The notes under the pieces are model-generated. The model saw only the letters and a program-made list of their open reading frames with translations. It searched no databases and had not been told where the DNA came from. Source: Gordionus sp. m RMFG-2023 (taxonomy: Eukaryota; Nematomorpha; Gordioida; Chordodea; Parachordodidae). From it: 64,000 nucleotides of DNA. This document shows, piece after piece, positions 1-13,055 of the stretch. The position numbers were made by a program, and so were the translations under genes. Each line of letters begins with the position of its first letter. The stretch's first letter is position 1. Location: the NCBI RefSeq assembly GCF_954871325.1, contig NC_088775.1:29117561-29181560 (forward strand), read 5' to 3'.

Positions 1-115
1 ATCTAAGATACATGAAACAAGATCCATTTATATCTTGTACTCAGTATATTTTGACATTTTTAATAAGATACTAATATCTGTATCTAAGATCCTTAATTCT
101 GAAAAGAATCTTGTA
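1..115. repeat. Dispersed MITE-like repeat, truncated by window edge
   Basis: The stretch contains GTATCTAAGATAC-type imperfect palindromes. Its reverse complement recurs at about 29240-29335, sharing the order 'tactcagtatatt', 'aagatactaatatctgtat', 'aagatcctt'. Related GTATCTAGATAC motifs occur at 4870-5000, which ends in a hAT-like terminus (reverse complement CAGAGTTGTTAAAAGATAC). I infer a small non-autonomous hAT-like family. No protein is encoded. Confidence 0.5.
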
Positions 116-1340
116 TCTTTTTCATTTATATTTTTCATTTTCTTGACAAAAGATACAGATACAGATTCTTTTTAATATTCATGGTTTAAATTTTACATAT
201 CACAGTATACATCTTATTTTCTTTGAGAATCTTGTATTAATTTCCTAATTTTTTTCTGCTATATTTTAAAATATTGACAACCAAAATTAGCTGGAAAATT
301 TACAACTCATATTAAGGTAGATAGATAAAAAAAATAATAATACCAAAACGAAATAAGTAAAGATTATATTTTATATATAAATGTAACTTAGAATATCATT
401 ACCAATTTTATATAATATTTTTTAATATCTAGGATGATTAAAATTTATGGTAGTGAAATTTAAATTATAGAAATAAGTTCCCCTGAATCAAATCCCAATC
501 TTAAATTTTATATGGAAATTTTTTAAAACAAATGTTAAAAAAGACAATGTATAGGCTAGATAAATAATAAATAATGAATAAAACTTATCTTTAGTACATA
601 AAATATGTCTTATCTTGTAATTCACGGGAAACACACAATTTAGTGATAAAATAGTTTGGTATCCGGTTGTTAGGTTTATAAAATAATAATTAATAATGAC
701 ATGGCATGTTAATATGATTGACATTTTAATCCTAAAATGTGATAAATATTAAATAATATGATTTTATAATTAATATTATAAATTATACTGACTATTTAAG
801 ATATTAATATTATTATTTATTTTCGGGTCGGGTCGGGTTTTCGGGTCGGACAGCCCGTGCAGTTCTCTAGCCCTGATATTTATATTTATTTTAAACAATT
901 ACTAAGATTATACATCAAACATTATGAGTTTATCTAAGTTTTTTTCGAGAAATAAAGGCTTTTGGATAATTTTTTTTACTATATTTTATTGAATAATGCT
1001 AGGCTCTCTCTTTGAAGGCCTTTGAAAAATTTGTGTTTAAAATTTTCTTCAGGTTTATAATCTATTTCTCACAAATTTTATAAGGTCATTAATTTTATTC
1101 ATTTTTTTATATTTTTGTGACATCATATACGCACTTTTAGTTATTTGATAGGGGTAAATTCTTTATTATTTTAAATAATATTTACCAAATCAGACATATT
1201 TCGTTAAATGGGTGGGAATTTCCCTATCATATTTATATGCTTCTTAATATTATTAAAAAAATATTTGTACGCTATATTATTAACGAAAATCTCGTAGCAA
1301 GCCGGATCTTGTAAGATTTTGTATCTTCACAATAGAAAAA
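116..1340. other. AT-rich spacer with one MITE scar
   Basis: I see no gene here. Around 820-880 there is a GC-rich scar with repeated CGGGTCGG followed by GCAGTTCTCTAG. This resembles an end of the AGATCTGC MITE family found at 8023-8356 and 59981-60067. The rest is low-complexity A/T sequence. Confidence 0.45.
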
Positions 1341-3345
1341 GACAATTGTCACTTTTCTATACTACACTTTCACTGAAATATTAATTTAACATGTTTACTA
1401 AACATATTTTTACCTATATACTTTAAAAAAACTCAAAAAAGTTTAAAAATAACGATTATGACAATTGTCACTTTTTTACAGTACACTTTCATTGAAATAT
1501 TAATTTAACATGTTTACAAACCCTATTTTTGCTTATTTACTTTAAAAAAACTCAAAATGTTTTAAAATAACGATTATGACAATTGTCACTTTTCTACAGT
1601 ACACTTTTACTGAAAAATTAATTTAACATGTTTACAAAACATATTTTTATCTATTTATTAAAATAAGGTCAAAAATAACGATTATGATAATTGTCACTTT
1701 TCTATAGTACTCTTTCACTGAAATATTAATTTAACATGTTTACAAAACATATTTTTACCCATTTACTTTAAAAAAACTCAAAAAGGTTTAAAAATAACGA
1801 TTCTGACAATTGTCACTTTTCTACAGTACACTTTCACTGAAATATTAATTTAACATGTTTACAAAACATATTTTTATCTATTTACTTTAAAAAAACTTAA
1901 AGAAGTTCAAAAATAACGATTATGACAATTGTCACTTTTCTATAGTACACTTTCAATGAAATATTGATTTAACATGTTTACAAAACATATTTTTACCCAT
2001 TTACTTTAAAAAGACTCAAAAAAGTTTAAAAATAATGATTATGACAATTGTCACTTCTCTATACTACACTTTCATTGAAATATTAATTTAACATGTTTAC
2101 AAAACATATTTTTACCTATTTACTTTAAAATAACTCAAAAAAGTTTAAAAATAACGATTATGACAATTGTCACTTTTTTATAGTACACTTTCGCTGACCC
2201 CCCCTTTCCGCTGCATACGCTAATGAGTACATTATTTAACATGTTAACAAATTTTTACCCATTTACCTTAAAAAGACTCAAAAAAGTTTAATAACGATTA
2301 TGACAATTGTCACTTTTCTATACTACACTTTCACTGAAATATTAATTTAACATGTTTACAAAACATATTTTTACCTATTTACTTTAAAATAACTCAAAAA
2401 AGTTTAAAAATAACGATTATGACAATTGTCACTTTTTTATAGTACACTTTAGCTGACCACCCCCCCCCCCCGCAGCGTACGCCAATGAGTACATTATTTA
2501 ACATGTTTACAAATTTTTACCCATTTACTTTAAAAAAACATAAAAAAGTTTAAAAATAACGATTATGACAATTGTCACTTTTTTATAGTACACTATCGCT
2601 GACCCCCCCTCTCCGCTGCGTACGCTAATGAGTACATTATTTAACATGTTAACAAATTTTTACCCATTTACCTTAAAAAGACTCAAAAAAGTTTAAAAAT
2701 AACGATTATGACAATTGTCACTTTTCTATACCACACTTTCATTGAAATATTAATTTAACATGTTTACAAAACATATTTTTACCTATTTACTTTAAAATAA
2801 CTCAAAAAAGTTTAAAAATAACAATTATGACAATTGTCACTTTTTTATAGTACACTTTCGCTGACCCCCCCCCCTCCGCTGCGTACGCTAATGAGTACAT
2901 TATTTAACATGTTAACAAATTTTTACCCATTTACCTTAAAAAGACTCAAAAAAGTTTAAAAATAACGATTATGACAATTGTCACTTTTTTATACTACACT
3001 TTCACTGAAATATTAATTTAACATGTTTACAAAACATATTTTTACCAATTTACTTTAAAAAAACTCAAAAAAGTTCAAAAAAAATGATTATGACAATTGT
3101 CACTTTTCTACAGTACACTTTCACTAAAATATTAATTTAACATGTTTACAAAACATATTTTTACCTATATACTTTAAAAAAACTCAAAAAAGTTCAAAAA
3201 TAACGATTATGACAATTGTCACTTTTCTGTATATACTACACTTTCACTGAAATATTAATTTAACATGTTTAAAAACAGATTTTTACCTATTTACTTTAAA
3301 AAAACTCAAAAAAGTTCAAAAATAACGATTATGTCATTTGTCAAA
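1341..3345. repeat. Satellite array, about 17 units of ~119/145 bp
   Basis: Seventeen tandem units are marked by the palindromic box TGACAATTGTCA, at about 1341, 1460, 1578, 1686, 1805, 1923, 2042 and onward to 3209, with a decayed copy at 3331. The common unit is about 119 bp. Between 2161 and 2975 longer units (about 136-147 bp) alternate with short ones. The long units carry a C-run followed by GCTGCGTACGCTAATGAGTAC-like sequence, so part of the array is a higher-order dimer. Near-identity of units suggests recent homogenisation. No coding potential is seen. Confidence 0.9.
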
Positions 3346-3474
3346 TTATCTATCAAAAGATATATAATAGATAAAATTACGTAAAATATAAAAATATAAA
3401 AATCATTTTAAAAATATAAATTAATCTCAAATAAATAATAAATTTATTAATTTGTAAAATAGAATACATCGCCT

Positions 3475-3532
3475 AACCGGCAATGTGCACATTGCCTGGT
3501 TATTTCGGCAATGTATACTTTGCCGAAATAAC
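3475..3532. repeat. Two adjacent GGCAATG hairpins
   Basis: The first hairpin is centred on the perfect palindrome CAATGTGCACATTG (3481-3494) with extended arms AACCGG / CCTGGTT. The second has a perfect 13-bp stem, GTTATTTCGGCAA at 3499-3511 and its complement at 3520-3532, with an 8-nt loop. A third GGCAATG-type site, inverted as CATTGCC, follows at 3556-3563. These could be the end of a mobile element or an exuded-stem regulatory structure; the function is unknown. Confidence 0.7.
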
Positions 3533-3779
3533 AAAATTACCCTGCCACTATCTCAACATTGCCGCTAACATATTTATTAAAAAATATTAAAACTACTATA
3601 ATAAAAAATTATATATATAAAATATTAAAACTTATATATATAAAAAAATATATATAATTCATTAAATATTATGTCCGAGTTTATCAATAACCCAGACAAA
3701 TTTTGATGTTACAATGTAACTCAAGGAATCTGCCATTTTTATTTTTAATGAAATTGGTTAATTTTATTTTATTATACTA

Positions 3780-4440
3780 ATTTTAAATGTTTAAGATTAA
3801 TATTAATAGTGATGAAGAGGAAGAAGTAATATAATCAAGAAGCATAAACAAGTTCAGACATTGCTTTTCCATGGCCAATTAGAGCATATTTTAAAATAAT
3901 ATCTCAAAATAAATAAAACAAATCTCTGATAGTAAAATGTTTGCCATATCTACCAAAAAATACGAAAATTTCAGTTAGCATCACCTCAACTTGCAACATT
4001 GTAAAACATTTAAGGGTATAGATACTAAATAAATGTTTACTATTGTAATTTTAAATTTTATGAGAAAAAATCAAACACTGTTAATGATAAAAACAATCAA
4101 TACAAAGATTAGTTGATGAATTATTAAGGTCTTCAACTGATTGCAAACAAATAATCTGTCAAAAAAAACAAATAATTTAATATCCGATTTTTTTCATTAC
4201 CCCACAGTAGTGATATGATTGTTAATGATTTAAAGTTTGATACTCAAAAAAATAAATGTCGAGATTTTAGTATTTTAAGAGAATATCCTGATATAAAATT
4301 GTTATTCATAAAATATAACCCCCTAATCCCTTCAAGGGTTCTGGTAGAAAGACTTCGTATAGCTAAAAATGTCTTTACAGATAAATGAGGATGCCTTAAT
4401 GACAAATTTTGTTAATTATTTTAAATCATTTTGATATTTT
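3780..4440 (+). pseudogene. Decayed hAT transposase, C-terminal dimerisation region
   Basis: Conceptual translation of about 4228-4420 gives LREYPDIKLLFIKYN, followed by a decayed form of the hATC signature: SRVLVERLRIAKNVF corresponds to the usual 'PSS-x-VER-x-FS-x-AK' block. It is followed by a stop and GCLNDKFC. Upstream fragments from about 3780 are acidic but too decayed to assign. The copy is related to the hAT transposase at 48682-48948. No inverted-repeat ends were located, so this is an old internal fragment. Confidence 0.6.
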
Positions 4441-5049
4441 CAAAGAAGGCGATATCGTTTATTTTATTTTATCTTTATTTCTCTAAAAATATTATATCGT
4501 TTTACAACTATATATATATTATTATTTTAACAATATTTACATATGTACATTTTTAAGGTTACTTTAAGAAAAGTTATTTTAACATATAAAAAAAGAAAAG
4601 CACAATAAGTTTTTAAAGGTCATACAAATATATTTTACAAAAAGAAAAGGAAAGAAAAAGTACTAAAGGTCATACGAATAATTTTAACATTTAAAATATA
4701 TTTAACACAATTTAATCATATATTTTCATATAATATGTAATTATATTAAAATCTAAAAATCATTATTTTAGTTATATTTTGTTAAATGTGATATCGAGTC
4801 AATAAATTTTTTAGCTCATTACATGCATTTTCACAATAAAATCCTAATTTAGGTTTATGCAAAGCTTATATAAGAGTATAATAAAAATTGTATCTGTGTC
4901 TAGATACATTTAAAAAATTGTATCTGTATCAAGATAACTTTTTAGCAGATATATATGTATCTAGATCCATTTAAAAAGTATCTTTTAACAACTCTGATAC
5001 CAACTAATAATTAAATCTTTATTTCTACTAAAAATTATTTATCATTAAT
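4441..5049. other. AT-rich spacer ending in a hAT-like terminus
   Basis: No gene is seen. From 4870 to 4999 the sequence carries several GTATCT(G/A)GATAC-like palindromes and finishes with a sequence whose complement is CAGAGTTGTTAAAAGATAC, a typical hAT-type terminus. The partner terminus was not found. Confidence 0.4.
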
Positions 5050-5117
5050 ACAATGTAAAAAAAACATTTTCCAATGTAAAAAAAACATTTTCCAATATAA
5101 AAAAAACATTTTCCAAT
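5050..5117. repeat. Minisatellite, three 21-bp units
   Basis: Three consecutive copies of a unit of the form AATGTAAAAAAAACATTTTCC. The small minus-strand reading frame across it merely translates the repeat. Confidence 0.8.
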
Positions 5118-7583
5118 ATTTTAAAATAAATAGAGAAATATGAATTATAACAATTATTTTGTATAAATAAAAAAATTGTAGGACTACTGCTAAAATAAAT
5201 ACGATTTTGGTTCATGTATTCAACAGGCAAAAAAAATCCAAATTTAGGGCGATTATTTAAAAAAAAAAATTATTAATATAAATTATTGTAATAAATGTAA
5301 TCATTTTTTCATAAAAAATAATAAGTTATTTCTAAGAAGAAGTTGCTGAAGCTTGGGTTGTGATATAATATAAGGTTCGACCTTTTGCTGTAGAAGGTTC
5401 CAAAGAATTTGTTGAAGCTATGGTTTCTATTTGGGTTTGACCTATTTCTATAGAAGTTTCCAAAGAAGGTTGAACTCTCACCTGAGATTCTTAAAATGAA
5501 TTATTTTATTATTTAACGGGGGAGGGTAATTATTAAAATGTTTAATAAAGTTTTGGGTATTTTTATTATTATTATTGATTGATTTAATTCTCACATTTAC
5601 TATTTGGAATAAATATTTATTTATCCTTAATAAGTTTCTTATTTACCATTAGAATTTTAGAAACTTTTGATTTAATTCGAGAAATTTAGGTCATAACTAT
5701 AAATAATTTATTAAAATAAGTCACAAAATTATTCAATCTAAAAAATAAAGGTCTCACTTTTGTCGGTGGGCGAATTTCTTTCCCCTTGTGCTCCTAAAGA
5801 TGTGAGAGTGTTAATGGATACATCGGCTTCAACTGGGTCTTGATTAACATTACCATCATCATTAGAAATAAGATACGCTATTCGTTAATAATGTTCAACA
5901 TAAAGATTAAATTTTTATTTCATATTATTATTATAGGAACTATAAAATCCGAATCGAATATTTGCATTATTCATATTCGAATCTTATAATTGATAATTCT
6001 ATATACGTATTCGTATGAATAATAAAAGCATTATTCGAATTGATTCGTCGAATATTCGATTTAATTCGAAAATTAAATTCTTTACAAATATTTTCAAAAA
6101 TAAAAAATTGGGTTTTCAAAATTTAAAAAAAGGGATTTATATAAATAAAAGGCAAAATGTTCCGTAGGGAACATGAAATAATTAATAATTTGGCATTTAA
6201 TATAATTATAAATAATTTCTTAAACTTGCGAATAATTTCGAATTATTTCGAATATTTCGATCAAATATGAAAAAAATATTCAACATAAAATTTCGTTATT
6301 CTTTATATTGATTAATGAATAATTCGTTTAAAATAATTATTGATATTAATTTTTATAAAAATAAAATTTTCTTACTATATATAGCAGGAGTTTTGCAAAA
6401 AATTATTATTCCAAATATGAGATTCGTAGTAAATAATCCTTTTATAATTTAAAGAGTTAAATAAATTTATAAAATTATATATTCTTACTAGAAAACATAA
6501 TGTTAATGTGGTTGGAAAATTTGGTCCAAAAACGATGTATATTATTTATAAACTCTATAAATAAGTTTGAAAAAAATAAAGTTATAAAAATGTTTGAGTT
6601 AAATAATATATTTAAACGTATACGTAATAAAATATGATGCTACTTTCCAGCAAATTACTTAGAAAATTATTTTGATTTTGAGTATAATATATGATAAACG
6701 ACGAAAAGATAAATGTGATGTGATCTTACAAAATAATATAAAAACTTTTCGTCAAAATTTAAATTTAAAAAAATTAGAAAATATGAAAGAGTTCGCGGGA
6801 TATCACTAGTCGATATCACAAATTAATATTTCTTACCGACCGTTATGCTTTATCGCATTTTATGTCAAGGGAATATGAGCTGTTAAAAAGTCTCAAGCCC
6901 ATATTCTTGTCTTGTTGAATAAAATTCTTATAAATAATTATATATTATTAATAAATAACCATATTTAGAATAATCAGTCAGAAGTGTCCTGGGCATAAAG
7001 ATCCGGGCAAAAATAGCGATAAAAAGACATTATACATAAATGCCCCCTGGCAAAAATCCCGTGGACAAAAAGAACCCGACGAAAATACCCGAATTTTAAT
7101 AATTTCTTTAAATGTTTAGAAATAGGTGAATTTTTTAAAACATTATTAATTTCTTCCACAAGTTAAAAAAATCCATTTAATTAATGAATGCGCAGCCATG
7201 TGCACTGTTTGTAAAGGGCACTTGGGAAATGTTTAGATGTTGGCTAAACATATTGCTATGTGATTCATGGCAAGACCTGATATGTGCTAGGGTAGTGGTA
7301 TATTGCTTAAAAATTTGGCAGGGGGGCTGTATAATTTTTCATAGATCTTTCATTTCGCTGTTTCCTTTGGGATGTAATTTTTTAAAAAGATTTCATCCCC
7401 CCTTCTTCCTTTTCATTACTTTTCCGTATTTGTAGATCTAGTCCATTAATATTTATGAATATTAAATTTTACAAATTATTAACATTGATTAATCTTAACA
7501 ATCGACATATGTTGAAAATTTCAAATTCCTATTTAAACATTTAAAATATTGTTAAAAGTTATAAACAAATTATTTTTGCCTAT
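5118..7583. other. Non-coding stretch with ATTCGAAT-rich and GC-rich scars
   Basis: No recognisable gene. At 5945-6310 the sequence is rich in ATTCGAAT/ATTATTCG motifs facing each other and probably represents an old foldback MITE. At 6975-7100 a locally GC-richer segment repeats GGCAAAAAT/GGACAAAAA motifs. A short plus-strand reading frame at 7184-7435 has no protein family features and an odd composition, so I do not call it a gene. Confidence 0.4.
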
Positions 7584-8022
7584 AGTGTTGTCAGTGGCGT
7601 AGCCAAAATTGATCCATGGGGGGGGGGGGTTAAAAATTTGCCAATATTTTGTGCTTTATTAGTGTCTAACCACTATAGTGCCAGCATAAATGAAAAAAAA
7701 TATTACTAACAAAATTTTGGCCAAATTTATGATTATTACGCAACTGAAAGCATTATTCTGAAAATTTTATCAATGTTTAGTCAATTGTAAATTAATTCAA
7801 TCCATTCGGTGTAGAAAGAAGAATAAAATCGCTCCCCCCCCCAACCTCCCATTTTTTATATTTTAATTAAATTTTTGCATATAACAAAATTTTGCAGAGA
7901 ATTTCATTATAGATTTTATTTATTATTAAAATACTTTAGTATAAATAACACCCCTTTATTTAACTATGTATTATTTTAATGATAACAAATGAGTTTACTA
8001 ATAAAACATTAATAATTCTTAT

Positions 8023-8356
8023 TAGAGATCTGCAAAAGTAGGAAAATCGGGTTCGAGCCTAATATTTTTTAAAAAATTCGGGTCGGGTTGGATCGGGCAT
8101 TGGATTTTTTTTAAAAATATATCTAAATATATCAATTTTATGTAAAATAAAAATATTTGATTTTATTTATAAAAATTAGACGCCATGTAACATATATCTT
8201 TTATTTTGAGTAATTATAAAAATGAATTTCTACATTTAAATAAATTCAGGCCAGGCCGACAAAACTTTTTTAAAAAAAGGTTCGGGCCGGCAAAAAATTT
8301 TTAAAATAATTTCGGCCCAGGCCGGGCTTGAAAATTAGGCCCGATACAGATCACTA
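8023..8356. mobile_element. Nested MITE of the AGATCTGC family
   Basis: The termini are TAGAGATCTGC at the left and, in complement, TAGTGATCTGT at the right. Flanking octamers ATTCTTAT (8015-8022) and ATTCTTTT (8357-8364) agree at 7 of 8 bases. The interior holds GGCC-rich motifs (GGTCGGG, GGCCAGGCC, GGCCGG) in inverted orientation. The duplication length suggests hAT-driven mobilisation. The copy sits inside the hAT at 7592-9562 and is therefore younger than it. Confidence 0.75.
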
Positions 8357-8489
8357 ATTCTTTTTGCAAATACAATATTTTTATTAAAAATAGTATAATA
8401 TATAAAGATTATGACTAAGAATTCATTATATTACTTATAGAATATAAAAATTTTATGTTATAATAATATAGCAATTTTATGATTTGAAT

Positions 8490-9160
8490 TCATAAAGAGA
8501 GGTGTATTTTTCTCTGAGATTTAACTAATTTATCAAGAATCAAATTTTTATTTAGAATAATCTCCTTATAAATATTTTTACGAATCAAACGGCTTTCACC
8601 GGTGCTATTTCTAAAATAGGGTTTTAACCTTTTCAAAATTGAATAAGACCTTTCATTAGTGCAGGTGCTAATCGGTAAGGTAGCTAAAATAAAAAGCATT
8701 GTTTTTATATTAGGCAGGGAATCTTAAGTGCTATTACACATGGAAAGGGCCTGCAAAGCATTTTTAGGTCTCAAATACTCTATTCTGTCAAAATTTTTAT
8801 ACCAAAATTCGACATCACATAGTAACTTATTATATCCTAATAATTTATCAGAATTAAACTCTGAGACTTAATATCCTCTCGTGGTACAAGTGTATTCAGA
8901 CTCAACCGGCAAAAGAAAATGAAAGCTGTTTAGAATAAAATTGTGACTAATAAATCTTTCCTTTAATTGAAATAAAAATGTATCAGTAAGGGGAATAAAA
9001 ATATTTATTTTATAAAAATCCTCAATCGTAGATGCATCAATATTTAAGCGATTGGACTATCTAGAAACTACTCTAGGTTTAAAATTTTTAATCCCAAGCA
9101 TATTTTTTATCACCTTTACTTTCTCTATATTTACCAAATTAAATGATTTTTCTTTTATTT
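8490..9160 (-). pseudogene. hAT transposase C-terminal half
   Basis: The last open stretch (8490-8699) reads ILATLPISTCTNERSYSILK followed by RLKPYFRNSTGE-x-RL. This is the hATC dimerisation block of the ZMYM1/THAP0-like hAT group, where an 'NERSFS-x-LKRLK' core is typical. Further upstream on the same strand, with disruptions, are segments such as STIEDFYKINIFIPLTDTFL and RPKNALQALS, matching the region that precedes the dimerisation block. Catalytic and zinc-finger regions are absent. At least one stop lies near 8870, so the gene is dead. Confidence 0.85.
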
Positions 9161-9570
9161 AAAAATTATAAAAAATTAATTAAAATTTTTAAAATCTAAT
9201 TAGTTTAACAATATAAATTTTATTATTAAATTTATAAATATCTAATTTAACTATGCTAGAAAACATTTACAATATATTTTTATTGTTATTTATTATTTTA
9301 CAATATATTTTATTGTTATTATATATTTTACATATAATTTATAATATATATTTTTAAACCATGTTATCATTTAAAATTGAAAATTCTTATTTGTTTTTTT
9401 AAATATATTTCATTTTCATATCTTATATAATTTTATTTAATTATTCGCAATAAGAAAAAAAATTTAAAATAAAATTTAAAAAAAAAAATTTTCTATCTAA
9501 AAAATATTTTTTAAATTAAAAAATTTTTTTTTCGTAAGTTATATGGGGGGGGGGCGCCACTGAGTGTTGT

Positions 9571-12055
9571 TAAATCAGCTCAACCATAAAGGTTTTAAAA
9601 TTCGCTAAGCCTGAGGCACGAATTGATTTTTTTTCAAGATTGAGTATTCTTTAAGATTAAACCTCGATAGAGGGTAGGATGACAGTTTTTCACTGAAAAA
9701 TGCTAACTAGCCTTTTCAGAGTAGACTCAAAACTTAATTTTACTTGCTGGTGAACCAGACAGAGGGGATAATTTCCATGGGGCTGTAAATTTTTTAAAAA
9801 GAAAATTTGATGTTTGAAATATTATTGGGTCAATAACATTTTATCAGTTAATGCTATGAATGATAATGATTTAGAAACATTGTATACAATTAACGTTAAA
9901 TTATTGGAAAAATGCAAAGTTATAATGGAAAAACATTCTCTCATATCAATGATGATAACTTCTACATATTTTGGAATGGAATATTCTAATAAAGAATCCT
10001 AAGAAAAATAAAGTTTATGCTCAAAATTATAATTTTGTGAGATTTGACAAATCACCTGAAAATATTTTATGTGGACTTTGATTAATGTATTGAATGGATT
10101 CATGAAACATATGATATTTTTTAAGAAATTTGAAATGATCACATAGTTAGAAAGAAAACACATGGACCATCTCAATAAAAACTCAAGCAGTGAACAATCA
10201 GACAATAAAAGCTTATTTAAGACTTGGAGATCATAAGGACAGAAATAACAAATATACATTAGATATAAATAAAATTATAAACAAATGTGATTAAATGGAA
10301 ATATGATACAATGAAAAAAATTTTAACCCAAGTTAAATTATAAATTTTTATACTTTACTCTTTAGGAAAATTGGAACTAATAATTCTTACATTAATTGAT
10401 GTCATTCTACAAATATTAATTATCATTATGGACTCAATTAAGAAAAAAAAAAATATTTTTTAAATTTTATTACTCTCTTTATTTTACCTTCTTCCAAATA
10501 ATTATAAATTACATATTTTTAATAACCTTTTATCTCTAATACTATATTTTTTCCTCCATTTTGTTTCTTACCTTAATTATCCTCCATTTTTATTTTTTTA
10601 CTTTCAAAATTTTATTTTTAAATTTTGAATTTATCCTCCATCTTTCTTTTTATATTTTACCTTACAAAAATTTTTATTTCCTAAATTTGAAATTTAAAAT
10701 AAACAATAAAATAAATAAAAAAAAATTCTAATTTAGAATGCTATTTATTTATTTTTTACATAAAAAACCTACTTTTCCAAAATAAGTTTTTTTTTCTTTC
10801 TTTCATTACAATATTCTAAAAAAATAAACAATTATATATTTTAATACTTGCAAATAAAATTTACTAAATAAAAAAATTAATTTTTTTTTTTGGAAGAAGG
10901 AACTTTTTCTATTCTTTATTCTTTCCTTCCTTACCTATACTCATTACTAACATATATAAATAGCTGGGATGTAGTTCCATCCTTTTTTACTTTTACTTCT
11001 GGGTTACTAGGTTTGTTGGTAGTAAAAATCGGCATAATTATATGAAAGATGGGCCTTCATATAATTCATGTACGCTCACATTTGTGCAGGTCTATGACCA
11101 ACGTGCTATTAAAGATTTATAAAAATTTGGTTTTTATAAGATAATAAAAAGAAAGGGGATTGTTTAACACTTAAAAAAATATTTAAATTTTTAGGCAGGG
11201 GAGCTCAATTCCTCCTCAAAATTTGGAAAGAGGGCTAAAAATAAAATAATAAATAGCGACCCCCCCCCCCAAGCAATACACCCCTGGTTAGTGTTAATCT
11301 AAGCATAAAAGTGATTATGAGAAATGCTTAAGACAATAAGTATCTGTTAGTTTTTACAGAAATATGCAGTTCTACCTCGTTACGTTAGCGGTTAACTTAG
11401 AGTTATTCAACAAAGATAATGGTTAGTGTTTATATTATATAAGGATAAATACTAATTTTATTAGACACCAAACCCACTACATCCTGTAAAATATAAAAGA
11501 TACTTAAGACTTCTGCAGTGCGAGGCAGTCAATAAGAATCTGTTAGGTTTTATCGAACTAAACAGTTCAAGCTAACGGGCCACGTTAGCGCAAATTAGCT
11601 AATCAATAAAAATAAGGACTAGTGTTTATATTAGATGAAGATACTAATTTCATAAATTGGAGAAATTTCCCTAATGTCGTTCGTAATTTTTTACATAGAA
11701 AAACCTTTTTTAAAAATAATCCATTTCTTACATATTTCTTTCTTATCACCTTAGATATTTCACTTAAGGTTTCGAAAGATTGTAAAAAGGTATGAGGTAG
11801 GATTAATATACACTGTATTCCAATTGAACTGATGCCCTTTTTTATTTTAGAATAAATCTAAGAATTCTAAAAATAATTATCAATGTTATCCGCAAATATC
11901 ATTAAATGGTATCGACAGGATCCAAGGTTATGCTCAAAATTGGACAAATAAAATTAGAACTTTCCAACATGTAAAAATTAATTTTAAGACCACAAATACA
12001 TTATGGTTCCAAAAATTTTGAAGTAATTTCCTAACAGAAACTGGTCTATTACAGC
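9571..12055. other. Non-coding spacer with pyrimidine-rich tract and a decayed duplication
   Basis: No gene is seen. At 10440-10920 there are long T/C-rich tracts with repeated CCTCCATTTT. At 11245-11287 a C-run followed by AAGCAATACACCCCTG resembles one hAT terminus, whose partner I could not place. At about 11325-11460 and 11505-11650 a diverged tandem duplication shares CTGTTAG, ACGTTAGCG and AGTGTTTATATTA in the same order. Two short reading frames near 9814-10259 look like chance. Confidence 0.4.
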
Positions 12056-12059
12056 CTTA

Positions 12060-12470
12060 ATTAAATAGGTTGATTTCAAAAATAGATGCTACCAGATCAA
12101 CAGAAAAACGGTATGGTGGTAGACACGCACAGCTCGTACTACAGAAAATTTTGATTCTGAAAACCGACCTAGTACCCACAAAACAATTCGTCAAATATTC
12201 CGAGAAACAGATGTTTTACAATCTTCAATGCATCGGATTATCCATAAAGATCTGTAGCAAATGTTTAAAAAAGAAACAAGCTCATGACCTAACATATGCG
12301 AGTTAGATATTCCGTCTGGTACGTATTAAACAACTCCTACAAAAATACCCTCAGAGGTTAGTTCATTTCATATGGTTTACGGATGAAAAGCAGTTTACAA
12401 TTACACCACCGGTATTTCTGCAAAATGATAGGATGTACGTTGCAGGTTGCAGCCAAACGATTGTTAATAA
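12060..12470 (+). pseudogene. Tc1/mariner-like transposase remnant
   Basis: The first part contains a basic helix-turn-helix-like stretch beginning TRSTEKRYGGRHAQLVLQ, resembling the GGR(R/H) linker region of IS630/Tc1/mariner transposases. After a stop, another frame gives FHMVYG and WFTDEKQFTI. FTDEK-x-F matches the block holding the first catalytic aspartate, and QNDRMYV follows as in marine-invertebrate mariner relatives. The sequence ends there; later catalytic blocks are not visible, and at least two frame or stop disruptions occur. This is an old fragment. Confidence 0.6.
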
Positions 12471-12707
12471 AACATTTGCTTCAAATTAATTTTAAATGTT
12501 GATGTTTTCATGTTTTTGTCGAATTGTTAAGTTTAATAATAAAAAAAAATTACAAATAAACTTTTACATGTTGGAAAAAGGTTCCACGTCAATTCGGTGC
12601 AGCATCAATTCGGCGCGTATCGAATACAGTTGGAATTTATTAGTATAAAAAAATGGATGATTAAATAGAAATCATTTTGAATGTTGGTCTTAATTATTTC
12701 TTCATAT

Positions 12708-12946
12708 TTTTTTTTACAAAAATCTCAATTTTATTTATTAAATGTGTAATAACAAATAAAATTTAACTTCATCTTTTTTTTACAAAAATCTTAATTTTAT
12801 TTACTAAATGTGTAATAACAAATAATTGATTTTTATTACAAAAATCTCAATTTTATTTACTAAATGTGTAATAACAAATAAAATTTAACTTTGATATTAC
12901 AAAAATCTCAATTTTATTTAATAAATGTGTAATATTAAAATTAAAT
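12708..12946. repeat. Tandem repeat, four ~60-bp units
   Basis: Four units share ACAAAAATCTCAATTTTATT and AAATGTGTAATAACAAATAA. They lie only in the left arm of the foldback element. Confidence 0.85.
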
Positions 12947-13055
12947 TAATAATATCAAAAAAAAAATGAACAAACTAAATTTATACCGATCTTTGTTGTA
13001 CCAATTAGCCATGTTATAAGATATGTTGATCTATAAAAAATCAAATTATTTAAAT

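Larger units (their letters stand above)
7592..9562 (-). mobile_element. hAT transposon with exact 8-bp target duplication
   Basis: The ends are CAGTGGCGTAGCC at the left and CGCCACTG at the right, both followed inward by runs of G. The element is flanked by the identical octamer AGTGTTGT at 7584-7591 and 9563-9570. Eight-base duplications and CAGTGGCG ends are classical for the hAT superfamily. The 1,971-bp element carries only the last part of a transposase on the minus strand, so it is an internally deleted, non-autonomous derivative. A smaller MITE (8023-8356) is nested inside. Confidence 0.93.

Noticed and set aside
7184-7435. A small plus-strand gene
   Set aside because: No family features, no conserved neighbour, and a composition consistent with a chance open frame.
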